64,000 bases of DNA from PALSA-926 sp964476835 (GCA_964476835.1 CAYZCE010000001.1:62001-126000), one strand, 5' to 3'; shown: positions 51,011 to 60,731, counted from the first letter of the stretch. The notes: generated from the letters alone by a model not told the origin. Made by a program: numbers and translations.

Positions 51011-52663
51011 ATGCATAAGCGCAGCGGCGGCAATATCCTGATCGAGGCGCTCCGCGCCCATGCGGTGAAGAAGATTTTCTGCGTGCCGGGCGAAAGCTAC
51101 CTCGACGCGCTCGACGCCCTGCATGGGCAGGACGACATCGAGGTCGTCACCTGCCGCCAGGAAGGCGGCGCGGGCTTCATGGCCGAGGCCTACGCGAAGC
51201 TGACCGGCCACACCGGCATCTGCTTCGTCACGCGCGGTCCCGGTGCCTGCAACGCATCGATCGGCGTGCATACCGCGATGCAGGATTCGTCGCCGATGAT
51301 CCTGCTGGTGGGCCAAGTCGCGCGCGAGCAGATGGGGCGCGAAGCGTTCCAGGAAATCGACTACCGCCAGATGTTCCAGCCGCCCATCGCCAAGTGGGCG
51401 ACGCAGATCGAGAAGGCGTCCGACATTCCCGCCGTCATGCAACAGGCTTTCGACATCGCGACCTCGGGCCGCCCCGGTCCTGTCGTGATCGCACTGCCGG
51501 AAGACATGCTGTGCGAGGAATCCGACGCGGCCATCCTGCCGCCCAAGGCGCTGCCGCATTTCGCGCCCACGCACCACGATATCGAGAAGCTGAAGGAGAT
51601 CCTCTCCGCCGCGAAAAAGCCGCTGGTCGTCGTCGGCGGCGGCAGCTGGAACGACGCGGCCATCCGCCAGTTCGAGGATTTCTGCAAGGCGTCGAAACTG
51701 CCCGTCGCCAGCAGCTTCCGCCGTCAGGACGTGTTCCACAACGCGCATGAATGCTATGTCGGCGTGCTCGGCACTACGGTCGACATGAAGCTGATGAAGC
51801 AGGTGGAGGAGGCCGACGTCATCTTGGCTGTCGGCACGCGCCTCGGCGAGATTGCGACGCAAGGCTACACCATCGTCACGCCGCCGGTGCCGAAACAGGC
51901 GCTCATCCACATTTATCCCGATGCTTCCGAACTCAACAAGGTTTATCAGTCGAAGCTGGCGATCCACTCGACCGTCAACGACTTCGTCAAGGCGCTTGCG
52001 GGCGTAAGCCTCGACGGTTCTGCATGGGCGGAGCGTACCGCGACGTTGCGCGCGCAGTTTGTCGCGTGGAGCAAGATCAACACTCGCGACAAGTTCAGCC
52101 TCGACCTCGACGGCGTGATCCAGGATATGCTGTCGGTGCTGCCCGAAGACGCCGTCATCACGACGGACGCGGGCAACTTCAGCGGCTGGGCGCAGCGTTT
52201 CGTCGCCTATGACCGCCCCATGCGCCTCCTCGCGCCCACCAACGGCGCGATGGGCTACGGCGTGCCGGCGGCGGTCGCGGCCAGCATCGCGTTCCCCGAG
52301 CGCGCGGTCGTCGGCTTCATGGGCGACGGCGGCTTCATGATGACGGGGCAGGAGATCGCGACGGCCATGCACCACAAGGCGCGCCCGATCCTGCTCGTCT
52401 TCAACAACGGCATGTACGGCACCATCCGCATGCACCAGGAAAAGACCTATCCCGGCCGCGTTTCGGCGACCGACCTCACCAACCCCGACTTTGCCGCGCT
52501 CGCGCGCAGCTACGGGGCGGAAGGAATCGCGGTCGAGAAGACCGCCGACTTCCTGCCCGCGTTCAAGAAGGCCCTGCAATCGGCGAAACCCGTGCTGATC
52601 GAGCTGCGGATGGACCCGCAGCAGATCACGACGGCGAAAAAGCTGTCGGAACTGGCCGGCTGA
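51011..52663 (+). CDS. Thiamine pyrophosphate-dependent enzyme, acetolactate synthase-like
   Basis: A 550-residue ThDP enzyme. The catalytic glutamate is Glu51 in VVTCRQEGGAGFMAEAYAKL; the ThDP-binding motif is GFMGDGGFMMTGQEIATA, ending at NNGMYGTIR; ATNG-like PTNGAMGYGVPAAVAAS lies between. It is related to acetolactate synthase catalytic subunits, but no regulatory subunit (ilvN) is nearby and the RQEGGAG neighbourhood is also seen in benzoylformate decarboxylase-like and other decarboxylases. The exact reaction is uncertain. Confidence 0.9.
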   Translation: MHKRSGGNILIEALRAHAVKKIFCVPGESYLDALDALHGQDDIEVVTCRQEGGAGFMAEAYAKLTGHTGICFVTRGPGACNASIGVHTAMQDSSPMILLVGQVAREQMGREAFQEIDYRQMFQPPIAKWATQIEKASDIPAVMQQAFDIATSGRPGPVVIALPEDMLCEESDAAILPPKALPHFAPTHHDIEKLKEILSAAKKPLVVVGGGSWNDAAIRQFEDFCKASKLPVASSFRRQDVFHNAHECYVGVLGTTVDMKLMKQVEEADVILAVGTRLGEIATQGYTIVTPPVPKQALIHIYPDASELNKVYQSKLAIHSTVNDFVKALAGVSLDGSAWAERTATLRAQFVAWSKINTRDKFSLDLDGVIQDMLSVLPEDAVITTDAGNFSGWAQRFVAYDRPMRLLAPTNGAMGYGVPAAVAASIAFPERAVVGFMGDGGFMMTGQEIATAMHHKARPILLVFNNGMYGTIRMHQEKTYPGRVSATDLTNPDFAALARSYGAEGIAVEKTADFLPAFKKALQSAKPVLIELRMDPQQITTAKKLSELAG

Positions 52664-52740
52664 TCGCGTTATGGCAAGATGTTAATAACTGAAATCTAAT
52701 ATATTTTAGTGTAGGCTGGACATTGGGAGTTTATGTCCGG

Positions 52741-55700
52741 ATGCCCTTGATAACAAAGCGCAGAACAGGTCGTTGGCTATTGCCGTTCGTCGCGGCGGCG
52801 TTGATGTCGTCCGTCAGTCATGCGGCATGGGCGGCGGTGCCGGTGCGCGTGTCGGATCACGGCGATTTCACGCGCATCGTTTTCGAGTTTCCGCGCCTGC
52901 TGGCCTATCACGTCAAGCAAGACAAGGGCGCACTGACAGTCGATTTCGACACGCCCGACACGGCGCAGATCGGTGCGGTCAAGTCGCCGGTCGTGCGCGG
53001 CATCAAGCCTGTGGGGGGCGCGCAGGGGATGCTGACGCTGCAGATCGCCACTGCGCCCGGCGTCGACGTTAAGGATTACCGCCTGCAGCGCAAGATCGTC
53101 ATTGACGTCTACGCGACGGCGGCAAGCAAGGCCGCGCCCGCGCCGGAGAAGAAGGCTGAGGCTGCAGCCCCTGCACCGAAACAGGCAGTCGCGCCTGCGC
53201 CCGCAACACCCGCGCCGCCGCCTGCAGTCGCAAACATCACGCCTGAGACGATGAAAGCCGCGGTGCTGGATACCAAGGCTGAACTCGACGCGCCGCCGCC
53301 GCCCGAGCCTGTGGCTAAGCCTGCATCTGCGCCTGCGCCGCAACCTATTGCACCCGTTGCCGCGGCACCCGCCGTTGCGCCGCAGCCTGCTGCCGCTCCT
53401 GCCGCACCGCCTGTTGCCGTCGCACCCGTTGCAAAACCCGTCTCCGCTGCCGCACCTGCGCCGCAAGAACCCGCTGCGCAGGCCGACGACGACATGCCGA
53501 TGGATCCGACCACGATCACCGTTTCGTCGATGATCCCGTCGCACCTCGCCGTCTTTGAGCGTTCGGGCGCGCTGTGGGTCGTCACCGACCTGCCGCCCAC
53601 GTCCGCGCTGCCGCTGATCGAAGGCCCGATGGCGGGTTTCGTCCAGGCGCCGAAGGTGCTGAAGTTCGACGGCGGCACGGCGTACCGCTACGTGCTGCCG
53701 CGCAAGTTCCACATCGCGGTGCAGAAGAAGGGCTTGTCGTGGCAGGTCTGGCTCGCCACGCAATCGCTCACCAAGCCGCAGGCGCCGTCTGACCTGCACA
53801 TGGATTTCGACACGGTGACGCACCGCGCGCGCCTGATCGTGCCCTTCAAGGGCGCGGGCACGCCGCTGACGTTCGAGGACCCGGATGTGGGTGACACGCT
53901 CGCCATCGTCACGACCAACGATCCGACGCAAAGCGTGCAGAACGAGCCGCGCCTGATCGACCTCGGCCTCATCCCCGCGCAGATGGGCATGGTGGTGCGT
54001 CCCTTGCGCGACGGCCTTGCGGCCACGCCGGTCAAGGACACCGTCGTCTTCACGTCGCCCACCGGCCTCACCGCGACGCCGCCGGGGCAGAGCGGGCCCG
54101 TGCTGATCGGCGCCGCCGATGTCGCCAGCGATGACGACAACAATCGCCTGTTCGACTTCCCCAACTGGCGCCAGGGCGGCATCCGCAACCTGCTGGATGC
54201 GCGGCGCGAGCTGCAGGACAAGATCGTCGCGGCACAGACGCCCGACGAGCGCACCAGCTTGCTGATGAAGATGGCGATGCTCTATTTCGCCAATAACTTC
54301 GGGCAGGAGACGCTCGGCTTCCTCGAGGTCGTGGCCGACGAAAGCCCCGACATGGTGAAGAACCCCACCTTCATGGCGCTGCGCGGCGCGGCGAACGCGA
54401 TGTCGGGCCACTACAAGGAAGCGCTGCAGGATTTCTCCTACCCGCCGATACAGAACCTGCCCGAGATCGCCCTGTGGCGCGGCTATGCCGCCGCCGCGAC
54501 CGAACAGTGGCACATGGCTGACGCGTCCTTCCCGTCGAGCAACCGCCTGCTGCTGCAATATCCCGACAACATCACGATCCCGTTCACCGTCTACATGGCG
54601 GAATCGGCGCTGCGCCTCGGCCATACCGACACGGCGACCAAGCTGCTCTCGACGATCAACATGTCGTCCGACGCGCTGACCGACAAGTACCGCGCCGCCA
54701 TCGACTACCTCAAGGGCGAGGCGGCGGCGCAGCAGGGCAAGCTCGACCGCGCCGAGGCGCTGTGGGAGCCGGTGACGCGCGGCCTTGACCGCCTTTATCA
54801 CGCCAAGGCCAGCCTCGCGCTGACGCGCCTGCAACTGCAGGAAAAGAAGATCACGCTCAAGGAAGCGATCGACAAGGTCGACAGCCTGCGCTTCGCCTGG
54901 CGCGGCGACGGGCTGGAGGTCGAGACGCTCAAGACGCTCGGCGAACTCAAAGTGCAGGATGGACAGGCGCTTTCCGGCCTGACCGACCTCGGCACCGCGG
55001 CTGACCTGGCTGACAGCATCTCCGACGATTCAAAGCCGATCCGCGAAGAGATGAAGGCGATGATGGGCAACCTCTTCATCAACGGCAACGCCGCCAAGCT
55101 GCCGCCACTCGAGGCGGTGTCGGTCTATACGCAGTTCGGCAGCCTGCTGCCGACGGGCGCAGAGGGCGTGGTGCCCGCGCTCAACTTCGCCGACAGCCTG
55201 ATCGGCATGGACTTGCTCGACAAGGCCGAAGCATTGATCGAAAAGCAGATCGCCGCCGGCCTGCCCGCCGACAAGGTGTCGGAGGTCGGCGAGAAGCTGG
55301 CCGCCGTCTATCTGCTCGACGGCAAGCCGCAGCAGGCACTGGATGCGCTCAAGGAAACCGACCGCCCGACCGAGACGCCCGAGGCGCGCGAGAACATGAA
55401 TATCCTCAAGGCGCGCGCCTTGTCGCAGCTGGGCCAGAACGATGCCGCCATCTCCATCCTGACGCCGATGACCTCGAAGGCAGCGCTACGCCTCAAGGCC
55501 GATGTGCTCTGGCGCATGCAGAACTGGAACGCCGCCGCTGCCGCGGTTGAAGCCCTGCTGCCGCCGGCGAATGCGCCGCTCTCGAACGACGATGCGGCCA
55601 TGGTCGTGAACGCGGCCGTGGCCTGGAAGCTCGGCGGCAGCGCCGACCACGTCAAGGCGATCAAGGCGCGTTATGAGGCGGCGATGGCCGGGACCAAGCT

Positions 55701-55845
55701 GGCCTCCACCTTCGGCGTCGTTACGCGCGACCCCGGCCCGACGGGGCTGGAAGACCACGATTCCATGCTCAAGATCGCGGGCGAGGTGGACATGTTCAAG
55801 AACTTCCTCGACGCCTTCAAGGCGCCTGCCGGCACCGGCGGATAA
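52741..55845 (+). CDS. Large exported AMIN-like/TPR-like repeat protein
   Basis: A 1034-residue protein. A signal peptide (RTGRWLLPFVAAALMSSVSH) ends near AWA-AV. An N-terminal beta domain with AMIN-like features (VRVSDHGDFTRIVFEFP, LTVDFDTP) is followed by about 120 residues of Ala/Pro-rich linker. The rest is helical with TPR-like pairs (SLLMKMAMLYFANNFGQETLGF, KLDRAEALWEPVTRGLDR, QALDALKETDRP). It probably sits in the periplasm and binds the cell wall or a protein complex. ATG 52741 is preferred over TTG 52723. Its partner and function are unknown. Confidence 0.82.
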   Translation: MPLITKRRTGRWLLPFVAAALMSSVSHAAWAAVPVRVSDHGDFTRIVFEFPRLLAYHVKQDKGALTVDFDTPDTAQIGAVKSPVVRGIKPVGGAQGMLTLQIATAPGVDVKDYRLQRKIVIDVYATAASKAAPAPEKKAEAAAPAPKQAVAPAPATPAPPPAVANITPETMKAAVLDTKAELDAPPPPEPVAKPASAPAPQPIAPVAAAPAVAPQPAAAPAAPPVAVAPVAKPVSAAAPAPQEPAAQADDDMPMDPTTITVSSMIPSHLAVFERSGALWVVTDLPPTSALPLIEGPMAGFVQAPKVLKFDGGTAYRYVLPRKFHIAVQKKGLSWQVWLATQSLTKPQAPSDLHMDFDTVTHRARLIVPFKGAGTPLTFEDPDVGDTLAIVTTNDPTQSVQNEPRLIDLGLIPAQMGMVVRPLRDGLAATPVKDTVVFTSPTGLTATPPGQSGPVLIGAADVASDDDNNRLFDFPNWRQGGIRNLLDARRELQDKIVAAQTPDERTSLLMKMAMLYFANNFGQETLGFLEVVADESPDMVKNPTFMALRGAANAMSGHYKEALQDFSYPPIQNLPEIALWRGYAAAATEQWHMADASFPSSNRLLLQYPDNITIPFTVYMAESALRLGHTDTATKLLSTINMSSDALTDKYRAAIDYLKGEAAAQQGKLDRAEALWEPVTRGLDRLYHAKASLALTRLQLQEKKITLKEAIDKVDSLRFAWRGDGLEVETLKTLGELKVQDGQALSGLTDLGTAADLADSISDDSKPIREEMKAMMGNLFINGNAAKLPPLEAVSVYTQFGSLLPTGAEGVVPALNFADSLIGMDLLDKAEALIEKQIAAGLPADKVSEVGEKLAAVYLLDGKPQQALDALKETDRPTETPEARENMNILKARALSQLGQNDAAISILTPMTSKAALRLKADVLWRMQNWNAAAAAVEALLPPANAPLSNDDAAMVVNAAVAWKLGGSADHVKAIKARYEAAMAGTKLASTFGVVTRDPGPTGLEDHDSMLKIAGEVDMFKNFLDAFKAPAGTGG

Positions 55846-55855
55846 TATACCCTTT

Positions 55856-55935
55856 CATGTCATCCCGAGCGCAGCGAGGAATCTTCGTCCTCACGGCGCG
55901 CACTGAAGATCCCTCGCTGCGCTCGGGATGACATG
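55856..55935. repeat. 31-base inverted repeat
   Basis: Arms at 55856-55886 and 55905-55935 are inverted copies with one mismatch and an 18-base spacer. The outer end of each arm carries the GGGATGAC/GTCATCCC element also present in the palindromes at 25.9 and 55.96 kb. It follows the stop of the AMIN/TPR gene and may help terminate or protect the transcript. Confidence 0.85.
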
Positions 55936-55962
55936 TGTGGGGTGAGCCGCATACAAAAAAAG

Positions 55963-55987
55963 ATCCCGGCTTTCGCCGGGATGACTT
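55963..55987. repeat. Solo REP-like palindrome
   Basis: ATCCCGGC-TTTC-GCCGGGAT (55963-55982) followed by GAC. Same size and loop type as the 25975-25994 unit, with two compensating base changes. It lies between convergent genes and just before the ihfB stop. Confidence 0.8.
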
Positions 55988-56009
55988 CTTGATCAAAAAA
56001 AGGTTTCTT

Positions 56010-56312
56010 TTAGTCGTCGCTGCCAGAAGATTCGAGGCCGTTCAGGCGCTCGTGCATCTTCTTGCCGATCTTGAAGAAGGGCACGCGCTTGTTTTCGACG
56101 TGGACGGTTTCGCCGGTGCGCGGGTTGCGGCCCGTGCGCGCCTTGCGCTGCTTGATCGAGAAGGCGCCGAAGCCGCGCAGCTCGACGCGCGCGCCGGTGG
56201 CGAGCGCCTTGGTGATCTCTTCGAAGATCGTGTCGACGATTTGCTCGGCATGGCTTTGATAAAGGTGGGGATTCAATTCTGCCAACCGGAGGATCAGTTC
56301 AGATTTGGTCAT
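56010..56312 (-). CDS. ihfB: Integration host factor beta subunit / HU-family DNA-bending protein
   Basis: A 100-residue basic protein with the bacterial histone-like fold. ARVELRGFGAFSIKQRKAR and TGRNPRTGETV include the DNA-inserting Pro of the beta arm. The N-terminus MTKSELILRLAELNPHL fits IHF-beta. It sharply bends DNA at specific sites together with IHF-alpha (not in this window). The Ser/Asp-rich C-terminal tail (SSGSDD) is small. Confidence 0.92.
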   Translation of the reverse strand: MTKSELILRLAELNPHLYQSHAEQIVDTIFEEITKALATGARVELRGFGAFSIKQRKARTGRNPRTGETVHVENKRVPFFKIGKKMHERLNGLESSGSDD

Positions 56313-56416
56313 GTGACGCGATTCCCTTTAAGGCCTTGAAACTAGAATTAATCCAATCGTGCCAAGGTTATAGCGGATCGTCAAGAAAAAATCGTGAAGA
56401 ATCAAACGAATATGGA

Positions 56417-57652
56417 TCAATCCGCGCCGTTACGCATGATTTTCGGCAGGATTCCGGAAATGCCCATGGCCGAAGAGGCGAAATAGCGCTTCAGGAAGGG
56501 CATTCTCTCGACGATTCCCAGCCCCAGCTCGCGCGCGAGGCTGACGCTCTTGAGATTGTTGGAGAAGAGGCGGTTGAGGAAGTCGGTCATGCCCGCCATC
56601 AGCAGCGTGTCGGGACGGCGCCAGTTTTCGTAGGCGTGCAGCAGCGTGTCGCTGCCGATATCGAGGCCGGCGCGCTTGTGGTCGACGATCAGTTCGGCAA
56701 GCGCCGCCGCGTCGCGCAGCGACAGGTTGAGGCCTTGCCCGGCGATGGGGTGGATCGCATGCGCGGCCTCGGCCATCAAAGCGGTGCGCGGGCCGATATA
56801 GGTCTTCGCGTGCAGCAGGCTGAGCGGCCATGCGGCGGGCGGCGAGACGTGGCGCACGCGGCCGAGGTACGGGCCGAAGAGTTCCTGCAGTTTCTTGTCG
56901 AAACCAGCGGGCGAGAGTTTCAGCAGGGCGCCGGTGTCGCCGCCGTGCTCCGTCCAGACGACGGAGGAGCGGAATTCTCCCTTGGGCCCGCGCGTCATCG
57001 GCAGCACGGCGAAGGGCCCGGCGGGGCGGAAGTGCTCGACCGCGACGTTTTCATGATCCAATTCGTGCGCGACGTTGCAGACGATGGCGCTTTGCTTGTA
57101 GTCGACCTTCCTCGTTTCGATGCCGAGCCATGCGCGCGTGGCGGAGCCGCGGCCGTCGGCGCCGATCAGCAGGGGCGCGGATATTTTCGTGCCGTCGGCC
57201 AGCGTCACGCCGGCAGCAGCATCGGTGCGGTGGAAGCTCTTGACCTCGGCAGGCGCGAGGTGGCGCACGTGCTTCTTGAGGCGCTTGACGTTCTCGAACA
57301 ACCGCTGGCGCAACAGACCGTTCTCGATGATCCAGCCGAAGGGATGGCCGTCGCCGTCGGCGTCGCTGGCAAAATGCAGGAAGAGGGGCGATGCGCCGTC
57401 GGCCACGCGGATGTCGAGGATGGGTTCGCAGTCCGGCAGCAGACGTTCCCACACGCCAGCAGCCTTCAGCACGAGGGAAGAGGCGTAGGAGATCGCTGTG
57501 GTGCGACCGTCGTATTTCTGCGTCATCTGCGACGCGGGTGGGTCGCGGTCGATGCACACGCAATCGATGCCGGCCTCGCCGAGCAGCGCGGCCATGGTCA
57601 AGCCCGACAAGCCGCCGCCGATGATGATGACGGAGGTGTCGATGCGGGCCAT
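56417..57652 (-). CDS. ubiH: UbiH/UbiF/COQ6-family FAD monooxygenase
   Basis: A 411-residue flavoprotein hydroxylase of ubiquinone biosynthesis. It shows the N-terminal dinucleotide-binding VIIIGGGLSGLTMAALLGEA, the DG motif LLIGADGRGSATRAWLG, and ALMAEAAHAIHPIAGQGLNL followed by SLRDAAALAELI, matching the COQ6 signature. The usual GDAAH/GEAAH reads AEAAH here, a small deviation. Which ring position it hydroxylates (UbiH, UbiF, UbiI or UbiL-type) cannot be told from sequence. Confidence 0.9.
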   Translation of the reverse strand: MARIDTSVIIIGGGLSGLTMAALLGEAGIDCVCIDRDPPASQMTQKYDGRTTAISYASSLVLKAAGVWERLLPDCEPILDIRVADGASPLFLHFASDADGDGHPFGWIIENGLLRQRLFENVKRLKKHVRHLAPAEVKSFHRTDAAAGVTLADGTKISAPLLIGADGRGSATRAWLGIETRKVDYKQSAIVCNVAHELDHENVAVEHFRPAGPFAVLPMTRGPKGEFRSSVVWTEHGGDTGALLKLSPAGFDKKLQELFGPYLGRVRHVSPPAAWPLSLLHAKTYIGPRTALMAEAAHAIHPIAGQGLNLSLRDAAALAELIVDHKRAGLDIGSDTLLHAYENWRRPDTLLMAGMTDFLNRLFSNNLKSVSLARELGLGIVERMPFLKRYFASSAMGISGILPKIMRNGAD

Positions 57653-57665
57653 GGGGTTGCCTTGA

Positions 57666-58289
57666 TTAGTAGTTGGGCTTGATCTTCTTTACGGGCAGGT
57701 CGGCGGCGATCGGTTCGTCGTCGATCATCTCGATCATGCCGTTGACGGTCATCGAGAAGCGCGCCGCGAACAGCGCGTTGCCGTAGAGCACCATCGCCGA
57801 GGTTTCGAACGCGTTTTCGTCCGTCTTGCCTTCGAAAGCAGCGGGACGCAGGGCGTCTTCGATCACCTTGCGGGTGGAAGCGTCGAGCTTGGACTGGTCG
57901 AGCGCGGGGTGGTTGATGCTCTCGACGATCAGGAAGGGGCCTTCGTCGCCGTGGACGAAATAGCAGAAGAAGCGCAGGTATTCGAGCGCGTTGAGCTCGT
58001 TGATCGCGATCGGGTCGGCTTCGTTGGCGTCATGGATCGGCGCGCTGGAGCCGTCGAGCAGGAACATGCGGCCTTGCTTGGCGAGGAACCAGAAGGGGCC
58101 GGTGCCGGCGGGCCATGCGGTATCATCCACCTTGACCAGCGCGATGCTGCTGTAGAACGGCAGCTGCGCCCAGCCGACCGTGGCCGATTCCGGAGATGCA
58201 ACGTATTTGCCCTGAATGGGGTTGACCAGCTTCAGGAAGGGCTCCATTTGCGGCCCACTCACCGACTGCCATTTATAGTGTTCAAACAT
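57666..58289 (-). CDS. Hypothetical protein upstream of ubiH
   Basis: A 207-residue soluble protein starting MFEHYKWQSVSGPQMEPFLK. It has alternating strands and a middle region rich in aromatic and acidic residues (EYLRFFCYFVHGDEGPFLIV, SAMVLYGNALFAARFSMTVNG). No signal or catalytic motif is visible. Thirteen bases separate it from the ubiH start, so they are likely one transcript. Not recognised. Confidence 0.75.
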   Translation of the reverse strand: MFEHYKWQSVSGPQMEPFLKLVNPIQGKYVASPESATVGWAQLPFYSSIALVKVDDTAWPAGTGPFWFLAKQGRMFLLDGSSAPIHDANEADPIAINELNALEYLRFFCYFVHGDEGPFLIVESINHPALDQSKLDASTRKVIEDALRPAAFEGKTDENAFETSAMVLYGNALFAARFSMTVNGMIEMIDDEPIAADLPVKKIKPNY

Positions 58290-58383
58290 CGCGAACCGTT
58301 CCCTTTACCAGAAGTTTTAGTCCTATTTTTCAAGATGTTGTCATGTCCGTCACAATAATGCAAGCGTTCTGCGCGGAATCTCG

Positions 58384-58410
58384 TTGACATAAAATTAACG
58401 TTTATATCAT
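58384..58410 (+). promoter_or_regulatory. Candidate promoter for the 58464 gene
   Basis: TTGACA (58384-58389) and TATCAT (58405-58410), separated by only 15 bases. The spacer is short, but both boxes are close to consensus and the region is AT-rich. The leader would be about 45 bases. Confidence 0.5.
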
Positions 58411-58463
58411 ATCCTGTATCTACGGGATTCTAGTGTCAGGTGGAAAGGGCTGGCAATAAGTTT

Positions 58464-60731
58464 ATGAAAAATAATCATTTTACAGGCTTGTCCACCAGCG
58501 ATCTCGACCTCGACACAGCGCGCGAGCAGAATGGCGCGCAACTGAAACGTTCTTTCGACTTCCGCACGGCCTTCACGCAACTCAGCGACGGTGCCAAGCC
58601 GAGTGTCGACGCGATCCGCCGCTTTTGCTTCGAGGAACATAAACTCTCCGATTTCCAGAGCGCCGAACTGATGCGCATCTATACGGCCTTCCGCCAGCAG
58701 CGCAGCTTCGAGGACATGATCCGCATGTACGAGGAGAGTGACAACAGGGATTTCACCGGCTCGCAGATCGTGCAGGAATTCTACGCGGTCGCCTGCAACC
58801 AGACGGGCCGCTACAGCAAGGCGATCGAGGCGGCGGAATCGCTGCTCATCCACGGCGACGCCAACGGCGAGGTCTACGGCACGCTGGGCAAGGCATGGTT
58901 CAAGCGTCATGAGATCTGCCGCGACTACCTCGACCACTTCAATCCGGAGCGGGAAGAGGAGCTCATCGCGGCCTATGTCGAGAACTTTCCCGAAGACCCG
59001 AACATGGAAGACGTCGCTGGCAATGCGCGCAAGGCGATGGCATTGTCGGGCGAATATTATGAAGACGGCTTCCTTGTCGCTTTCGAGAGCTATCCGGGCA
59101 TCAACGCCGTCTATAGCGCGCTCGAGGCCAGTGACTTCAAGAAGGCCCGCCGCATGGCACGCCTCGTGCACCTCGCGTGCCTGCGCGACGGCGCGCGCGA
59201 GACGATGGACCCGCTGATCGCCGGCACGCTGATGGAAGCCACCTGCATCATGGGCGGCACCAAGGCGGAAGTGCAGGCGGCCACCGAGAAATTCCTCAGC
59301 CTCGACATCAAGGAAACGCGCATCCAGCGCGCGGTGATCTCGCTCGAGAAGCTGCGCACCTATTATCACCAGCAGGGCCTCAGCGTCCGGCCTTTCGACC
59401 TCGCGCTCGATGGCCTGCGCACCGTGCTCAAGCACCATGGCAAGGAAAGCTTCAACTCCGCGGCGAAAAAGCCGAAGAAGCCGACCCTGACCGAGCAGCT
59501 GCACAAGATTTCCTCCAGCTACCGCGGCATGGCGTCGAACTTCCTCGGCGGCCACTTCGTGCAGGGCAATTTCATGTTCGGCGGCCAGCTGCCCGACCAC
59601 TACCTGACCCGCACCGACTGGCAGCAGTTCGAGAAGCTGCTCGATGCGCCGATCGACATCCTTATCGGCATGCACGACAACGACAGGATCATGCCGGTTC
59701 CGTATAAGCGGATGATCCCCAATACCTATGACCTGCATCCGCTGACGCTGCGCGACATCACGCGGCCGGAGGACTTCCTGGATTTCGCCGACAAGATCGT
59801 GCGCCGCGCATTCGGTACGGGTGAGGACGGCCTTGAAGAAATTACCAGCCTCGGCCACCTGCATTACGACGAGACGGTGAACGCGCTGCTGCACCTTTCC
59901 GGCGCCGAGAACCGCAAGGAAGTCGACAGCCGCACCAACATCTCCGTCATGATGGGCCTCGGTCTCGGCGACTGCCGCCAGCACGCGCAGGCCAAGCAGA
60001 TCCTGTTCGACGCATGGCAGAAAGACCAGATGAACCACTGGCTCAAGGAAGCGTATACGGCGCTGACCATCGACAAGGACTTCAAGCTCTATAATGATTG
60101 CATCGCCAAGGTGCGCGACATCGAGTCCGTCGAACTGCGCACCATCGACGCCCTCGTGCAGGCGCCCGTCGAGATGAAGGGCAAGTACGAGCCCGTCTAC
60201 AGCAAGGAATGGAAGTTGCAGCTGAACGAAAACGGCGTGCAATCCAGCGTGGAAAACCACACGCTGACCGTCCTGCTCAAGCACAACAAGAAGGGCGAGC
60301 TGGAAAGCCTGCGCTTCGCCGACAGCTTCTACCAGAACCATTATAAATGGGGCAGCGGCGACATCCCGCTCGACAGCCTCAAGACCGACGACAAGGGCAA
60401 CCTTGTCATCCCTGCCAAGACCATTGAGGCGATCGACCCGAAAACGGGCGAGACGGTGAGTGTGCCCGTGCAGCTGCTGCCGTCGCGTTATACCGGCAAG
60501 AAGGACATCGTCTCGCGCGACGAGCATGGCAAGCTGTTGCTGCTCGGCCTGCAGGTCGAGGAGGGCTTCAATCTTGCCGATAAACTGACGCAGCCGCGGT
60601 TGGAGAAGATGGCGGGGCTTAGCGTCGTGCGTGAATGGTATCTCAAGACTGCAGACCTGCCGGAATCGATCAGGAACCGCGCCGTTCGCAGCAGCGTCAA
60701 AGGAACCAAGCCGCCATCGCCGAATATGTGA
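58464..60731 (+). CDS. Large protein: TRAFs-binding/TPR-like N-half, transglutaminase-like C-half
   Basis: A 755-residue cytosolic protein. Residues about 60-290 contain FTGSQIVQEFYAVACNQTGR, YGTLGKAWFKRHE and YYEDGFLVAFESYPGINAVY, matching the pattern of MAP3K TRAFs-binding/DUF4071 TPR-like domains (Y.GIN, gFe). Residues about 490-650 contain LGLGDCRQHAQAKQILFDAW (Cys504), VENHTLTVLLKH (His599) and LRFADSFYQNHY (Asp620), spaced like a transglutaminase/papain-like triad. The long middle part is unassigned. The ATG at 58464 is preferred over GTG 58440. It stands alone with its own promoter. Function unknown; the catalytic reading is inference. Confidence 0.75.
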   Translation: MKNNHFTGLSTSDLDLDTAREQNGAQLKRSFDFRTAFTQLSDGAKPSVDAIRRFCFEEHKLSDFQSAELMRIYTAFRQQRSFEDMIRMYEESDNRDFTGSQIVQEFYAVACNQTGRYSKAIEAAESLLIHGDANGEVYGTLGKAWFKRHEICRDYLDHFNPEREEELIAAYVENFPEDPNMEDVAGNARKAMALSGEYYEDGFLVAFESYPGINAVYSALEASDFKKARRMARLVHLACLRDGARETMDPLIAGTLMEATCIMGGTKAEVQAATEKFLSLDIKETRIQRAVISLEKLRTYYHQQGLSVRPFDLALDGLRTVLKHHGKESFNSAAKKPKKPTLTEQLHKISSSYRGMASNFLGGHFVQGNFMFGGQLPDHYLTRTDWQQFEKLLDAPIDILIGMHDNDRIMPVPYKRMIPNTYDLHPLTLRDITRPEDFLDFADKIVRRAFGTGEDGLEEITSLGHLHYDETVNALLHLSGAENRKEVDSRTNISVMMGLGLGDCRQHAQAKQILFDAWQKDQMNHWLKEAYTALTIDKDFKLYNDCIAKVRDIESVELRTIDALVQAPVEMKGKYEPVYSKEWKLQLNENGVQSSVENHTLTVLLKHNKKGELESLRFADSFYQNHYKWGSGDIPLDSLKTDDKGNLVIPAKTIEAIDPKTGETVSVPVQLLPSRYTGKKDIVSRDEHGKLLLLGLQVEEGFNLADKLTQPRLEKMAGLSVVREWYLKTADLPESIRNRAVRSSVKGTKPPSPNM

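Noticed and set aside
52777..54834. A 685-codon open frame on the minus strand
   Set aside because: It mirrors the AMIN/TPR gene. In GC-rich DNA the codon bias leaves long open antisense frames; its translation is low-complexity and rich in Arg, His and Asp. Similar shadows occur at 3714-5585, 38144-39991 and 58407-60527.
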